Positions 27,301-37,200 of a DNA stretch of 64,000 nucleotides are shown one piece after another. The notes under the pieces were generated by a model. It was not told where the DNA came from and searched no databases. It saw nothing but the letters and a program-made list of their open reading frames with translations. The stretch lies in contig OU015654.1 of NCBI GenBank assembly GCA_907165275.2, positions 513,501 to 577,500 of the forward strand, in the 5' to 3' direction. A program made the translations under genes and the position numbers. Each line of letters opens with the position of its first letter. Within the stretch, counting starts at the first letter, position 1. The DNA is from Zygaena filipendulae. Its lineage: Eukaryota > Arthropoda > Insecta > Lepidoptera > Zygaenidae.

Positions 27301-29911
27301 GTATACCGTTCAGAATACAACGTGTAGTTCTTAACTTGACTCTCTGTGGATTAGGTGTGAATATTTCGAGAGCTCTGTTTTGTTGTAACCGATCACTCTT
27401 ATTTTGCTGACAAACGCCGGTGAGCCTGGAATATAAAGAGTATACGAGTATGACAGGAACAGATTTGATTTAGGTCTTTCTAGGTCAACATTTAGGGTGG
27501 ATAATATAAAGAAATATAAGAAGAAAATTATTTACACCTAAGTTGAAAAAAAAGGCAGCAAAATTTTTTGTTCCAAAAACATTTTGTATCGTTATATCAA
27601 TGTTCCTGAGAGAATCCTAGGATATAGATACTTTTAATGCAAATTACAAAACATGTCCCGCGGTTTTACCTGCACCTATTTCGGGATTTCCTCAGTCAGT
27701 GATGATAAAAAAGTAGTTTGTGGAAAGCAGGTCTAAAAGCATTCTAATCTCATTTTACAAATGTCATTCGCACGAAGAATAAGGCTCTACCTATACAACA
27801 TAACGTAATTAGATTCTGTGCGACAAAATCTTTCTATTTTTTTGAGGAAAATCCTAGCCAGATGTTTGAGGAAATCCATTTTCCGTGAAATGGACGCTGA
27901 ATTTAATTATAACGAGCAAGGTGAATATCACTGCTAGGCATCCTTATGCGTGAGTTTGTTACGCTTTCACGCCTAAAAGGCTAATCGGATCATCATGAAA
28001 TTTTGCATACACGTTGTCAGGGATACAGAGAAGGACAAAGGATACTTTTTATCCCGAAATTCCCGCGGAAATTTGTTATATTTTGTGTTCCATTTTTGCA
28101 ACTATCTGTTACAGATATAAAATATTATATGTTTAAAAACAGTGAGAAAAATTAAAAACTGTTTTACAAAACTTACTAATTGTTCTCCGAGGTTTCACTC
28201 GCATTAATTTGGGATTTCCCGCGGGAATTCCGGGACGAAATGGACCATTTGACCTTATTTGTACCTCTGACATCGTGTTATATGCAGAACTAGTTGTGCC
28301 CCGCGGTTTCACCCGCGTTAATCTTCAGAGTTCCCGCGAGAATTCCGGGATAAAAAGTACCCTATGTGTTAATCTGTTGTATAAGCTATATATTATTGTA
28401 AAGTTTCATTTAAATCCATCCGGTAGTTTTTGCGTGAAAGAGTAACAAACATCCATCCATCCATCCATCCAGCCATCCATCCATACATTCTTACAAACTT
28501 TCGCGTTTATAATATTAGTAGAATTTAATGATAATTAATGGGTTGAGTGAATAAACATATAAACTCACATTAATGACCGTTGCCTACCGTTGGAATTCTT
28601 GATTAAACTTTTAAATGTTCCTATGACAAAATTATACCGAAAACGGATTCGCCTACCAAAATAATGAGACGCTTATATTGAGCTATGCCGGTCACTGCGG
28701 CCGGCTGGGGCAGCCCAATTTCTCGCATGAACAGGTTTTTGCCCCTTTTACCTTTTTTTGTTTAATATTATTTTTCATTCAGATAAAATGAGCCGTGATA
28801 GGCCAGCGGTAAAATTCACGGCTCTTATTTAAGGTTCGATTCCATGTCTATTGTCTAACAGCGTCTACACTTTTAATTATTACTTAATATATAATTACTT
28901 AATATACTTACTAATTACTAATTACTTAACACTACTTACTAATTACTTAATATATTTAATATACTTAATATATCAAAAAGGTCTACCTTTTTGATAATAT
29001 ATGAACGAATCAAAAATAATAATATTTTCTAAAAATGAAGTTTGCTTAATTACACTGTGTACACTTTTATCTATTGTTTTATATATTAAGTAATTCTCTA
29101 ATGTAAAATTCTTGACATGTACCTATTATTTAAATTGACATAGCTATTGTTTCTATTTATATTCTATTTTAATGACGATCCCTTTGAAGAATAACACTGT
29201 GTAGGTATATCATGTATATACGGTTAATGATGTTAAAGCGAAATAAATAAATCTATCTATCTATCTTTCTAATACCTACAGGCTTTGCGGTTAAAAGGAA
29301 TGTGAACCCGTGTATGTGATGTTCACCAATCGCACAGGGCCCACACGTGGACTGTTGGCCGAGTAACCTTCTATTAAAAATAAAGTTAAAAAAAAAATAC
29401 TAAAGTAGTAAAAATACTACCTAAGTACCTAACGGTTTGTAAAAAATATATCTTCCCATTTCTTCCCATTGTTTGTTTCCGATTGGTTGTTAACTAAATA
29501 TTCAATCAAAACGGTTGAACCTATTTCAATGGGACTTTCACTGGCAGAGTTCTTGCGGGAATTTCGATACTCGCGCGAGAGAAACCGCGGGGCACAGCTA
29601 GCGAAAACTAAGATTTCTTGAATAATTTTATATTTTTGTTTATTCTACCAGCGAACTTGGGGGGAATCTTTGGTCTATGCCTCGGTGGCTCGATGATAAG
29701 CATCATGGAGATAATCTGGCTATTGCTGGACGTCATCTACACATTGGCGACAGGACTTATTGTGAAGAAAGTGTCTCCAACTCTTGCGACGAGGAAAGAA
29801 AAATTAGTAAAGAATCAAGTATTTATGATCAACCAAAAACAATTCGGCAAAACAAAGCAAGAGACACAATTTAAAATGACAGGAAAAAACAAGTATCCAT
29901 TTTTGAATTAA
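9302..29911 (+). CDS. Pickpocket-like DEG/ENaC sodium channel subunit, gene 1
   Basis: Exons: 9302-9523, 16800-16906, 18997-19150, 21052-21182, 21697-21817, 22259-22420, 23594-23696, 23993-24064, 25651-25780, 26721-26818, 29652-29911. Together they give 1560 nt (519 aa), with intron phases 0,2,0,2,0,0,1,1,2,1. The product should be a plasma-membrane subunit of a trimeric amiloride-type sodium channel. Visible family marks are the gating HG at residues 27-28 (ATLHGVYYF), TM1 at about 39-60, FPTVTVC at 87-93, and a cysteine-rich extracellular domain (CEVLIVECAW, AGYCCQF, DYCRCLPFHY, HCNWERYLC, NICYQKC). TM2 follows at about 437-463, with the selectivity-filter GGS at 445-447. The C-terminal cytosolic tail is basic. 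All splice sites are GT/AG; the donor of exon 5 (GAG|GTTTTA) is weak and the exon 4 acceptor (TTTTTAAG) is unusual. The open frame continues two codons upstream of the ATG to a splice acceptor, so the N-terminus could be longer. Confidence 0.88.
9804..9960 (-). repeat. Helitron-like fragment in ppk gene 1 intron 1
   Basis: Starts CTAGCTTTCTCGCGCGGTTT and carries the shared internal phrases in decayed form. Confidence 0.5.
10433..10715. repeat. (TTACTAA)-type AT satellite
   Basis: Irregular tandem array of TACTAAT/TTACTAA words, broken only by short variants. It flips orientation (TTAGTAATTAG) near 10636-10650. Confidence 0.85.
10720..11255 (+). repeat. Helitron-like element with about four tandem internal units
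   Basis: Units of about 130-150 bp each contain GTTTGTGAGGTTGTAGGGGG, a GGATCTACT-ACCGATTT phrase and TATCCCGGAATTC. Starts near TACTAATATTATAAAGAG at 10720. The right end runs towards the pentamer array. Confidence 0.6.
11290..11646. repeat. (AAATT)n microsatellite, about 70 copies
   Basis: An almost perfect pentanucleotide array of about 350 bp. It begins and ends in AAATG variants and abuts a minus-strand reverse-transcriptase remnant. Confidence 0.98.
11648..11869 (-). pseudogene. Jockey/CR1-type LINE reverse transcriptase C-terminal remnant
   Basis: The minus-strand translation contains SLCKYGIIFWGNS, VFKAQKKCIRAI, ESCAPHFKRLKLL and SLYIIEV. This is the ordered run that follows the RT domain in Jockey- and CR1-like elements (YGI-WG, QK-R-I, C-P-F, L-I-E). 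It is cut off at the 5' side near 11869, where Helitron-like sequence starts. Its 3' side runs straight into the AAATT array, so the microsatellite may have grown from the element's tail. It is only a fragment. Confidence 0.7.
11870..12557 (+). repeat. Helitron-like copies
   Basis: 11870-11910 has the body phrase TACTTTTTATCCCGGAATTC. A fuller copy at 12290-12557 contains AACGGCTGAACCGATTTG and ends AACACCGCGGGGAACAGCTAGT, the hairpin-CTAG terminus. The intervening sequence has no gene. Confidence 0.55.
12833..13243. repeat. MITE with TACAGGATGT ends
   Basis: The left end TACAGGATGTAAGGTTAGAC is matched by an imperfect inverted right end, CACATCCTGTA. A related element with ends CTGGGTGTAAGG/CCTTACACCCTG lies at 33372-33723; the two share an internal TGATCAGTGTT-type phrase. 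Confidence 0.5.
13530..14125. repeat. Repeat with GC-rich palindromic head
   Basis: TTGGCGCC near 13569 and GGCGCCAA near 13590 form a hairpin inside a longer inverted pair (TTTAGTGCC / GGCACTAAA). The right part (about 14040-14110) has related GTTACTTTCAACCCG and GAGTAATGAAAAAG phrases. No coding potential seen. Confidence 0.45.
14147..14447 (+). repeat. GGGATGT MITE carrying CRE-like palindromes, copy 1
   Basis: Left end GGGATGTTGACAACTTTTG. The core has CGTGACGTCAC and a mutated partner, GCGACGTCACG. The right end is decayed after GACGGACTAAA. Confidence 0.75.
14708..14925 (-). repeat. Helitron-like non-autonomous element
   Basis: CTAGCTGTTCGCCGCGGTTT start, hairpin, body phrases, and an end near TTTATAATACCAGTATA, which is the family's A|TC-type other end in complement. 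Confidence 0.6.
15300..15495 (-). repeat. Helitron-like fragment
   Basis: Lacks the hairpin end but keeps GATTCCGGGATAAAAG, ATGATGATCGGTTGAGCCGT and the TTTATAATAGTAAG end. Confidence 0.5.
15634..15956 (-). repeat. TA-flanked MITE, copy 2 (inverted)
   Basis: Same family as 6411-6763, in opposite orientation, with ATACAACGTGTTAATGAATT at the left and a slightly decayed complement at the right. Confidence 0.75.
15966..16145 (+). repeat. tRNA-derived SINE
   Basis: Contains a polymerase III B box (GGTTCGATTCCC at 16015-16026) followed by the body CACTTTGTGTGATGAACACA and CCAGTCTGGGTGTG. A second copy lies at 44095-44260. Confidence 0.65.
16317..16673 (+). repeat. TA-flanked MITE, copy 3
   Basis: Near-identical to copy 1 and bordered by TA on both sides. 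It lies 360 bp from copy 2 in the opposite orientation. Confidence 0.8.
17030..17428 (+). repeat. Two adjoining Helitron-like elements
   Basis: The first ends GGTGAAACCGCGGGGCACAG at about 17215 after a (TCTG)n run. The second runs from TCCTACTAATATTATAAATG (17221) to the hairpin and CAGCTAG at about 17428. It has a TC start after A and a CTAG end before T, as Helitrons have. Confidence 0.7.
17751..18055 (-). repeat. Helitron-like element
   Basis: CTAGCTGTGCCCCGCGGTTT start, an internally duplicated CACCCGCGTGA-TTTCGG phrase, and the phrase CCTTGTCCTGACAATA shared with the fragment near 23830. Confidence 0.55.
18620..18938 (+). repeat. Helitron-like element
   Basis: Begins CTATACTATAATGAAAGAGT, has a (TCTG)n run, and ends GGGCGAAACCGCGGGGCTTA-GCTAG. 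It stops about 60 bp before exon 3 of the first pickpocket gene. Confidence 0.6.
19347..19670 (+). repeat. GGGATGT MITE with two CRE-like palindromes, copy 2
   Basis: Full copy from GGGATGTGGACTACTTTTG to TTAGTCCACATGCCC, with GTGACGTCAC twice, about 55 bp apart. Confidence 0.85.
19989..20175 (-). repeat. Helitron-like element
   Basis: CTAGCTGTTGCTTGCGGTTT start and the shared body through GTATTAAACAAACAAAC. 20176-20345 holds a second, oppositely oriented fragment. Confidence 0.55.
20480..20730 (-). repeat. LINE 3' end fragment
   Basis: CATATCTTTATTCGGCATCA followed by a GC-richer block with GCGCTGGTTTTCAG, a phrase also present in the LINE tails at 49.6 and 56.8 kb. This suggests 3' UTRs of related non-LTR elements on the minus strand. 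Confidence 0.45.
20812..20848 (+). repeat. 37-bp exact duplicate of pickpocket gene 1 exon 3
   Basis: Identical to 19110-19146, the last part of exon 3, but the copy ends four bases before the splice donor and is followed by unrelated AT-rich sequence. It lies in the intron just before exon 4 and is not a usable exon. Confidence 0.95.
21294..21650. repeat. Helitron-like terminus interrupted by a GGGATGT MITE
   Basis: 21294-21335 is the minus-oriented CTAGCTGCCCCCCGCGGTTT end. It is cut at about 21339 by a 5'-truncated GGGATGT MITE running to TTAGTCAACATGCCC (21650), with two GTGACGTCAC palindromes. Confidence 0.7.
21942..22228 (-). repeat. Helitron-like element containing a LINE tail
   Basis: The hairpin end at 21942-21970 is followed by a LINE 3' tail (AAAAGGCGGAATTAATGCC, TTCTCTATCAGTCAACC) at 21978-22075. 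The Helitron body then resumes (AAAATTCCTGCGG, GATCGGTTGAGTCGTTAAGG). Confidence 0.5.
22475..22655 (-). repeat. Helitron-like element
   Basis: TAGCTGTTTCCTGCGGTTTC start and the shared body, ending CGCTTTTATAATAGCG. It starts 55 bp after exon 6 of the first pickpocket gene. Confidence 0.55.
22785..23090. repeat. Foldback region with inverted TGACGTCACACCTAA
   Basis: TGACGTCACACCTAA at 22906-22920 is inverted at 23026-23040, with further flanking symmetry (GACGCC nearby on both sides). No coding potential. Confidence 0.5.
23309..23925 (-). repeat. Helitron-like elements around pickpocket gene 1 exon 7
   Basis: A copy at 23309-23555 has the full hairpin (CTCGCGGTTTCACCCGCG). A degraded copy at 23742-23925 begins ACTAGCTGTTCCGAG. 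Exon 7 lies between them. Confidence 0.5.
24163..24440 (-). repeat. GC-rich dispersed repeat
   Basis: On the minus strand it contains CTGCACGCGTGCACACAAGC and CGCCTGTAGTAGT, then GGAGTTAAA. This aligns with CTGCACGTGTGCACAAAGGC and CGCCTCTAGTAGT, then GGAGTTAAA, on the plus strand at 8270-8330. It explains the GC-rich spurious ORFs here. Confidence 0.55.
24688..24903 (-). repeat. Helitron-like element, well preserved
   Basis: From CTAGCTGTGCCCCGCGGTTT to TTTATAATATTAGTAGGA. Both termini are intact (CTAG after the hairpin; the complement of TCCTACTAATATTATAAA at the other end). Confidence 0.75.
24904..25590. other. AT-rich intron of pickpocket gene 1
   Basis: Very AT-rich and low-complexity sequence. 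No exon, RNA or repeat could be supported. Confidence 0.5.
25985..26480. other. AT-rich intron of pickpocket gene 1
   Basis: GCATGACGTCACGCC at 26020-26035 resembles the foldback repeat near 22.9-23.0 kb. Otherwise no supported feature. 26480-26640 is a T-rich low-complexity run. Confidence 0.4.
27000..27255. repeat. LINE 3' tail and Helitron-like fragment
   Basis: 27010-27115 contains TACTTTATTGAACATAAACA and AAAGGCGGACTTATCCCGCG, ending in CCAGTCAACC, the same tail family as at 21978 and 41210. 27118-27255 is a Helitron body fragment that lacks the CTAG end. Confidence 0.5.
27930..28522. repeat. Helitron-like elements
   Basis: 27950-28075 is a plus-oriented body fragment. 28175-28270 is a minus fragment. 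28288-28522 is a full minus copy (CTAGTTGTGCCCCGCGGTTT to TTTATAATATTAGTAG) with an internal (CATC)n run. Confidence 0.6.
28775..28860 (+). repeat. tRNA-like SINE head
   Basis: TAGGCCAGCGGT resembles a polymerase III A box and GGTTCGATTCC (about 28840) a B box at tRNA-like spacing. The body is lost in AT-rich repeats. The cloverleaf is not convincing enough for a functional tRNA. Confidence 0.5.
28865..29275. other. AT-rich low-complexity stretch
   Basis: TACTTAATATA / TTACTAATTAC words, and a short (ATCT)n run at about 29250-29270. No gene seen. Confidence 0.6.
29505..29602 (+). repeat. Helitron-like 3' terminus
   Basis: Ends GAGAAACCGCGGGGCACAGC-TAG, about 50 bp before the last exon of the first pickpocket gene. 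Confidence 0.5.
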
Positions 29912-30091
29912 ACATCTATTGTCTATAGATAGGATGCCTATTTTCCGTGGTCACGGCATCACGCGTGAACGGCTGGACCAATTTCGCTAATTCTTTTTTA
30001 CTTTGTTTGTTATTGTAAATAGAAGAAGAGAGCGAAAGATTTTGGAAACTCATGACGGGACTTTCACTGCTGATTAGCTGATGTTATAAGA

Positions 30092-30097
30092 AATAAA
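30092..30097 (+). terminator. Candidate poly(A) signal of pickpocket gene 1
   Basis: First AATAAA after the stop codon, about 180 bp downstream. It lies within a Helitron-like fragment, so usage is uncertain; another AATAAA lies near 30245. Confidence 0.3.
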
Positions 30098-30339
30098 TTA
30101 GGCTACTTTCGAGATCCTGCGGGAATCCCAAAACTCACGCGGGTGAAACGAATGAATTACCGCCCAAACTGTTTGGATACCTGAAAGTCTGTTCAAGGTT
30201 TTCTTTTTGTAAGAAAGTGCTTTAAAGATTAAAAATTGCTATAGAATAAATCGATGTGTTTTTTTTTATTTACACACGTTTAGCATTACGACGACAATGG
30301 TATACTCTCTCTCTTTGGAAACCGCCGTCATTTTAATAA

Positions 30340-30850
30340 TGGGCTTGTCAACGAAATTATAGTTTTTAGCCCGTCTTGTAGAATAATAAACAATATTGGA
30401 CACGTACTTTTGAATTTTTTACGCAATGAAAAAATAACGGAGATACATTAAGTCGAGCTGTCCCCTGAAGCTTCACTCGCGATAATTTCTGAGTTCCCGT
30501 GGGAAGTCCAGGATAAATTATACGTATTAACCTATACCTCTTGAATCACTCTATCTATTGGTGAAAACCACACGAAAATCGGTTCCGTAGGTAGTTTTTG
30601 AATTTATCGCGAACAGACAGACAGAGGCAGAGGACTTAATATGTAAGGATTTATGAGATCAATTGTGGCAATCACAATATTGCTTAATCCTACTAATATT
30701 ATAAATGTGAAAGTGTGGATGTTTGTTACTCAATCAAGCAAAAACGGCTGAACGGATTTGGCATGCACGTTTTTAAGGGTAAAGTACAGAGAAGGACATA
30801 GAGTACTTTTTATCCCGGAATTCCCGCGGGAACCGCGGGGCACAGCTAGT
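30340..30850. repeat. GGGATGT MITE remnant and Helitron-like copies between the two channel genes
   Basis: 30345-30450 is a truncated inverted GGGATGT MITE (GGGCTTGTCAACG, GCCCGTCTTGTAGAATAATA). A minus Helitron end follows from about 30458. 30690-30850 is a plus Helitron copy from TCCTACTAATATTATAAATG to the hairpin and CAGCTAG. Confidence 0.6.
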
Positions 30851-31232
30851 ATAATTATAATTGATTGATATGGTAATACCGTTACTATCATTAATTTTTA
30901 TGTTTCTTTGGAGTTTGTATAGCTAGCAGTAGTTTCAGACGATTGGATAAATTATTTTATTTTCTATAAAAAAAACGTCAATTATTTTCAAAACTACTAA
31001 AACTTTGATTTTTACAATTTCTCAAACTTAATCGATTAGTTTAGAAAAAATAGTTTAAGTACTCGCATGTGTCAAATGGACTAGAGTGTATTAATCTATA
31101 TTTGATGGGCTTATAACAATTAAAAGAATCATCGAAGAAAATATTTCACAGATTTTTTAGTGTGTGAAGAAATACAACATATAAGTAACGATTTGTTAGG
31201 AACAAACTTTTAAAAATTACTTACTAGAGAAA

Positions 31233-34200
31233 ATGTCTCATATAGCAAAACTAAGTAATTTTACACAAAATTTCAAATCATCACTTCGTAATGTGACCAC
31301 TGTACACGGCACTAGTCGTTTGTCGTCGAAAAACGGCACCAGTCTGATATTTTGGACGGTCGCTATGATAGCCAACTTGGTGATGACCGTTCTTTTCCTT
31401 CATATTATAAGTCAGAAGATCTACAGCGACCAGATTTATACTAAGGTAAGTGACTTTTCTTGCCGTTCTTCATCCACTTGCGACAACGCAATGATTCCAT
31501 TGCCTTGTCGTGGAGAGCAAAGATGAAGGCTCCAGAGTGCGTGGAAGGTCAACAATGCAATTGACCGACAAGATCAAATCTGTGCAGAAGGCGGTACCTT
31601 GCATGATTGCACACAGGTGGATGGATACTAGTATAATAGATAACCAAAGACATAACAGATATTACAGATATACAAAGACATGACAGATATTACAGATATA
31701 CAAAGACATGACAGATATTACAGATATACAAAGACATGACAGATATTACAGATATACAAAGACATGACAGATATTACAGATATACAAAGACATGACAGAT
31801 ATTACAGATATACAAAGACATGACAGATATTAGAAGAAGAATCGAGAACAAGTGAACCTGAGTTTCCTACGCACCTACAGCGTAAGACTGGACCTATGTT
31901 TCATCTTTGGGGAAACTAGTGTGATTATGACGAGGGCTTCTCTCGGGAACTCGACGATAAACCTAATTATAAATGTCCGGCTGACCAGCTAATTTCAAAA
32001 GTTCCTATTCCAGGCTAGGTGTGCTAGAAACCTTCGATCACACCGTCACTCAATAAGTGAGCTGTGGCCAAATATCTAGTCTATTAAATATCTAGTCTAA
32101 TTTTAAAAAAAGTTTATAATTTATTTATTCAGTTGGATTCAACGTGCAAAGTGAACCAGCTGCCGTTCCCAGCTGTCTCCATTTGCAATTTTAATATTAT
32201 CTCGCTGAAGGAAACCAAAAATATCGCTAAGCTTCTGTAAGTTAATTTTTCATTTATTAGACTAGCTTTTGCCCGCGACAGTGGCCACATATTGTTGGAA
32301 ATTGCACCTAACTAACTTACTCCACTTATTCTGAAACAATTCTGATTACGATTACGACATCTTCAGAGAGGCAAACAAAACAAAAGCAATAAATAGGAAG
32401 AGAGTGAGTGAGGTGAGTATAGAGATATAGCAAGTAAAGGCCTACGCATCCGTGAGACCAGCGTGAGTTTATATGTATTAACGATTACAAAATTTTCATA
32501 AAATTATATTTCAAACTACAGGAAACAAAACAATATAACGCAGAATGAGATAGAGAATTTCTTCCGTGATTTACCAGGACTCAAGGACTACGATAAGTAT
32601 AGCAAAGGATTGAGCCATTACACGAAAATACATTCTATATTAAAGCATAATTTCTTTCCTTTGGATAAAGTTATGGAAGAGGTAAGCTTAAGGAGACAAG
32701 AGGTCGACTCTAGTTGGACATAGATAAGCAATAGTGTGTTAACCCGCACTGGAGAAATTTTGAGTTAATCGTGTTTTAAAATTATAGCGCCATGTTGTGT
32801 CAACATTTTTTTATGTTCAATATTTAGTTACATATTTAAACAATGTAATAAGGTAAACACATAATTAAAAAACGTTCTCTATTTCTCAATAAATTGTTTT
32901 GAATCATTAACTTCATTTTGTGGGTTAGCATGTTATTGCTTATCTGCGTCCAGTTCATTGTTACGATTATATCGCCACGATAGATACGTGTACGACAAAC
33001 GATTAATGGTGTTTACTTCGGTTAGCGATTAAGTTCGTCTTAAACATAGACAGACACTAATCGTCAGCTTAGACACAAGATAGACTAGAAGTCACATAGG
33101 TCTAAATCAGACCCGATAAGGTAAGGTTGAAGGATTGATTACTCTCAGTGAGACCACAAATTATTGTGAATTATTATCGTTTTATGCCATATCCTGAGAT
33201 ACAAATAATCGTCTTCTTTTGACACATATTAAATAATAAAAATCTTAATTATAATTTAGGTAACTTTATCAAAATATATAGAATCACACTATCACCATAT
33301 TGTTGTAGAACAGACACTAATTGCTATTTATAAACTTCTAATACTTACCTACCGGGTATTATATCTCTATACTGGGTGTAAGGTTGAACAAGGCATTTTC
33401 TCCATCCCTCGATCATTTCTGTCTAACTGAAGAAATATACCTAATTAAAAAAACACTGATCACAATTACTAGAGAAAATCATAAAAACTTAGATTTGCGC
33501 GTGTAAATGACTTTTACTTTTACTTTTCGGCGCACCAGCGCGAACAGAAAGGAAAGAAACGCTTAAAGAGGTACATTTGGAATATTTTCCATCAACGTGT
33601 AGGTGGCGTGATAATTTGATTTCATTTCGAAAATAATTTGATGATTCTTTTAGATATTTGAAACGACAATCGGCTACTGAACACTCTCTTTAAATAAGTA
33701 ATTCGCCTAACCTTACACCCTGTATAACTTAATTTTTAGCTCCATCAGAAATGCGAGGATCTTTTGCTGTATTGTGCCTTTGACGGAAGGCGGCGGCAAT
33801 GCGAAAACATTTTTAATCACATCAAAACTGTGGAAGGCTATTGCTGTGCTTTTAACTATGCAGATCCGAACAGTGGCAGTGACGAGTGAGTGTTGTTATT
33901 TCATATACTTCATTTTAGAAAGAAAGAAAGAAGAAAGATTAATTATTTATTTGGAATTAGAGACACAACATAAAAAAAAAAATAAAGACATGTGACAATA
34001 ATATGAGTAGGTACAAATTTTATAGTTAACGGTGCGTACAGACTATATAACAAAACATGTTATACAACATGTTTAAGATAATAAGGACACTAAATGTTAT
34101 ATAACATGTTATATAACTTAGTGACGTTAGTTTTTTATTTTCCTTTTGTTATTTAAAAGTACAACAGTCGCTGCCGCAGCTAGTGAAACGTCCTCTCAGT

Positions 34201-37200
34201 GACGACATTGTGGATAGCATAGTACTCAAGAAACGACAATGGTTATATAAGATTGTTATATTGTATTGTTATTCTAATGTACAGTCTTGTTTTATGTTAT
34301 ATTGTTGAAAAACGATGTTACATAATGTAGACGTGTATAACAAAAGTTATCTAACATGCTACATAGTCTGTGCGCACCGTAACGTAAATAATTGATTTTA
34401 TTTAGTGATGGGTGAACCTGAACATTTAAGATATCCTTTTCATGTTTATCATCGTTTGCAAAAAAACTGGCAAAATGCGCAAATCGCGCCATACCATAAC
34501 AAAAAAAAAAGATACCTATTTAAAAGAAAATAATGCAGGACACTCAGAAGAATAAAGGAGATCTCGATGTTATGTAAGTTTTTTTTTTGTTTTAATTAAA
34601 ACTGACCTTTTTTCAGTAGTCAGTTCCAACATGAAAGTGACTTTGAATACTACACCGACGACAGCGATGACGAAAATCACCAAACCAGTTTCATGATCGC
34701 TACATCGAAATCTGGCAGGTACTTGAGGAACTGCAGGCTAACTCTTGAAAATGATCTGATTCCGATTTTGATTTGACTTCGATTTGATTCTACCTCGATG
34801 TCATTTTAGTGTAGGTAAACTTTTGAGATCGAAATCATTCATTGAAATGGTATTTGGAATCGTGCTTATGTCTAAAGATGACATCCGACAAGTCATTAAC
34901 ACGACTCCTATAATGTAATCGAAAAATTTTGACAGATAAATTCAAAAGTAGTAAAATTTTATTCCGTTTCGATCCTGCGATCTCATTTCGAATGCGTCAA
35001 GAGTAAGCCGGCTGTTTGTACCTATTGTTTCGTTTGGAGTCGTATCCATACTAATATTATTAACTAACTACTAGCTAGCTGTGTTTCGGAATTTCCACAG
35101 GAACTCCTAATCCTCATATAATACAATCCTTGTCTTGACAAATACGAATAATATGTAGGTATATATTTTATCAGTTAAATTTTTCTATCCCCATAAAATA
35201 GAACCTAACGGTAATTTTTTATTGACGTGTATCTACTATGCGAAATATCATGATGATCGGTTAAAGCGTGTAAGTATAACAGACAAACAAATTCACATTT
35301 CCATTTATTATAATTTTAGGAATAATCATCTATTTAACAGACAATATGGGAGTTGTTAATTTTTTTTTTATTGTTCTTTATATACCGCTTCCAGGAAGTC
35401 GGGGTTGAGTGTTATTTTTAATGTGCAACCCGACGATTACCCGGATTGGTCGTTGACTCCTTATTACGGAGCTAAGGTAAAGTACCTAACACAACAGGCA
35501 TGTGTCCGGGGTAGGAAAATCAAAATTCTATAGAGTCCATAATGGAAATCTACATATAGTAAATAAAATTGAAGTACCTATCTGTGATTCCAAATTAACT
35601 TCTTTTCACTAAATGCACATGAAAGTATATGTATACGGTACCTTAAATTTTTTACTGTATGTCTATATGCTTGTTCTGGGTAATCTCTAAAACGGCTGGT
35701 TCGATAACGGGACTTTCAAATAGCTGATGTTATATAAAGTAACTTAGGCTATTTTTATTTTAGAAAAAAAAATAGCTCCTGCTGGAATTCCAAAACTCAC
35801 GCGGGTAAAACCGCGGGACACAGCTAGTAGAAATTAAAAAAAGGACACGCATATTTTACGTTCTCAAATTAATGAAAAAATATTTAGACAATTAAGCGCA
35901 GCCTAGTGGGGGCTCCTGACGTCATAGCAACGTATAAAGTGTACCAAAACGTGACGTCATGCGACTATTATTATTTTTCGATTTAATATAATATCACTGT
36001 TGTTTTTTGTTTACGTAAAATTCGGTTTTACTAACCTCACCTAGCATAGCATGGCTCTGAATCTCATTTATGAAGTCAACCATTATCAAAGTTAATGCTA
36101 AAAATTTATCACTTTCCAGGTATTTATCACAATGACCATTTGCTTTCTCCTTTTTCTTTAGGTACTGTGACATTGTTATTTTATGTGCAATAAAGGATTA
36201 AATAAATAAATAGATGACTATGAATTAACTACAATAGGGATGTGGACTAATTTTGAAAATCAAAATTCTAATTAGTCCGTCAGTTAGAAAATAAAAAACA
36301 ATAGACACGTGTTTTTGATTTTTCAAATAAATGAAAATATACAGAGATAAAGCGCATCAAAGTTTAGGGTGGGGGCTCGTGACGTCACTAACCGCTAAAA
36401 CTGCCATACAAACTGTCCTGTTAGTGACGTCACGCGAAATTTCAACTCAATATATTACGGTTATTTTTATGATTACGTAATAAAATAAAAAATACGTGTC
36501 CAATTATTCTATTTATATGCAAGACGGACGAAATTAGTCAACATGCCCATTGTATAATCAATGACACTAAAGAATTTCAAAAGCTGCTTCCACATTTCCA
36601 GAGATAGCCCCCTCCATTCAAGCTCACAAAAACCAAACTCTCCCTTATTGTAATAGCCTTAAAGTGTAGGTATAGATTTCGGTGCCGTTTCTAACATTTC
36701 AGATCCTATTGACCGATCCGAACGACTTTCCGGAGATCAATTTGAAATACAAATACGTTTCGATGGGCCAATCACTCGACATCAAAGTGTCGCCGATAAT
36801 GTACCAGTTTGAAGACAACGTGCGTAGATTGGAGCCCTCCAAGAGGAATTGTTGGTTCCACGACGAGGTGATTCTGGGACACACCGACAGATACAGTTAT
36901 GAAACGTGTCAAACGGAATGCAGAATGCACATTTACAGACACACGTGTGGGTGCGTCCCTTACAAATATCCAAGGGGTAAGATTAGTCATGTGGACGTTA
37001 GTATGTCGTAATTGGACGTAGATAAGCAATAGTGTGCTAACCCATACTAGAGAAATTTTGAGTAAATCGTATTTTAAAATTATAGCGCCATTTTGTGTCA
37101 ACATTTTTTTATGTTCAATATTTTATTACATATTTAAACAATGTAATAAGGTAAACACATAATTAAAAAACGTTCTCTAACTCTCAATAAAGCGTTCTGA

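Noticed and set aside
28775..28860. Functional tRNA gene
   Set aside because: A and B boxes are present, but no full cloverleaf with paired acceptor ends could be drawn; better read as a SINE head.
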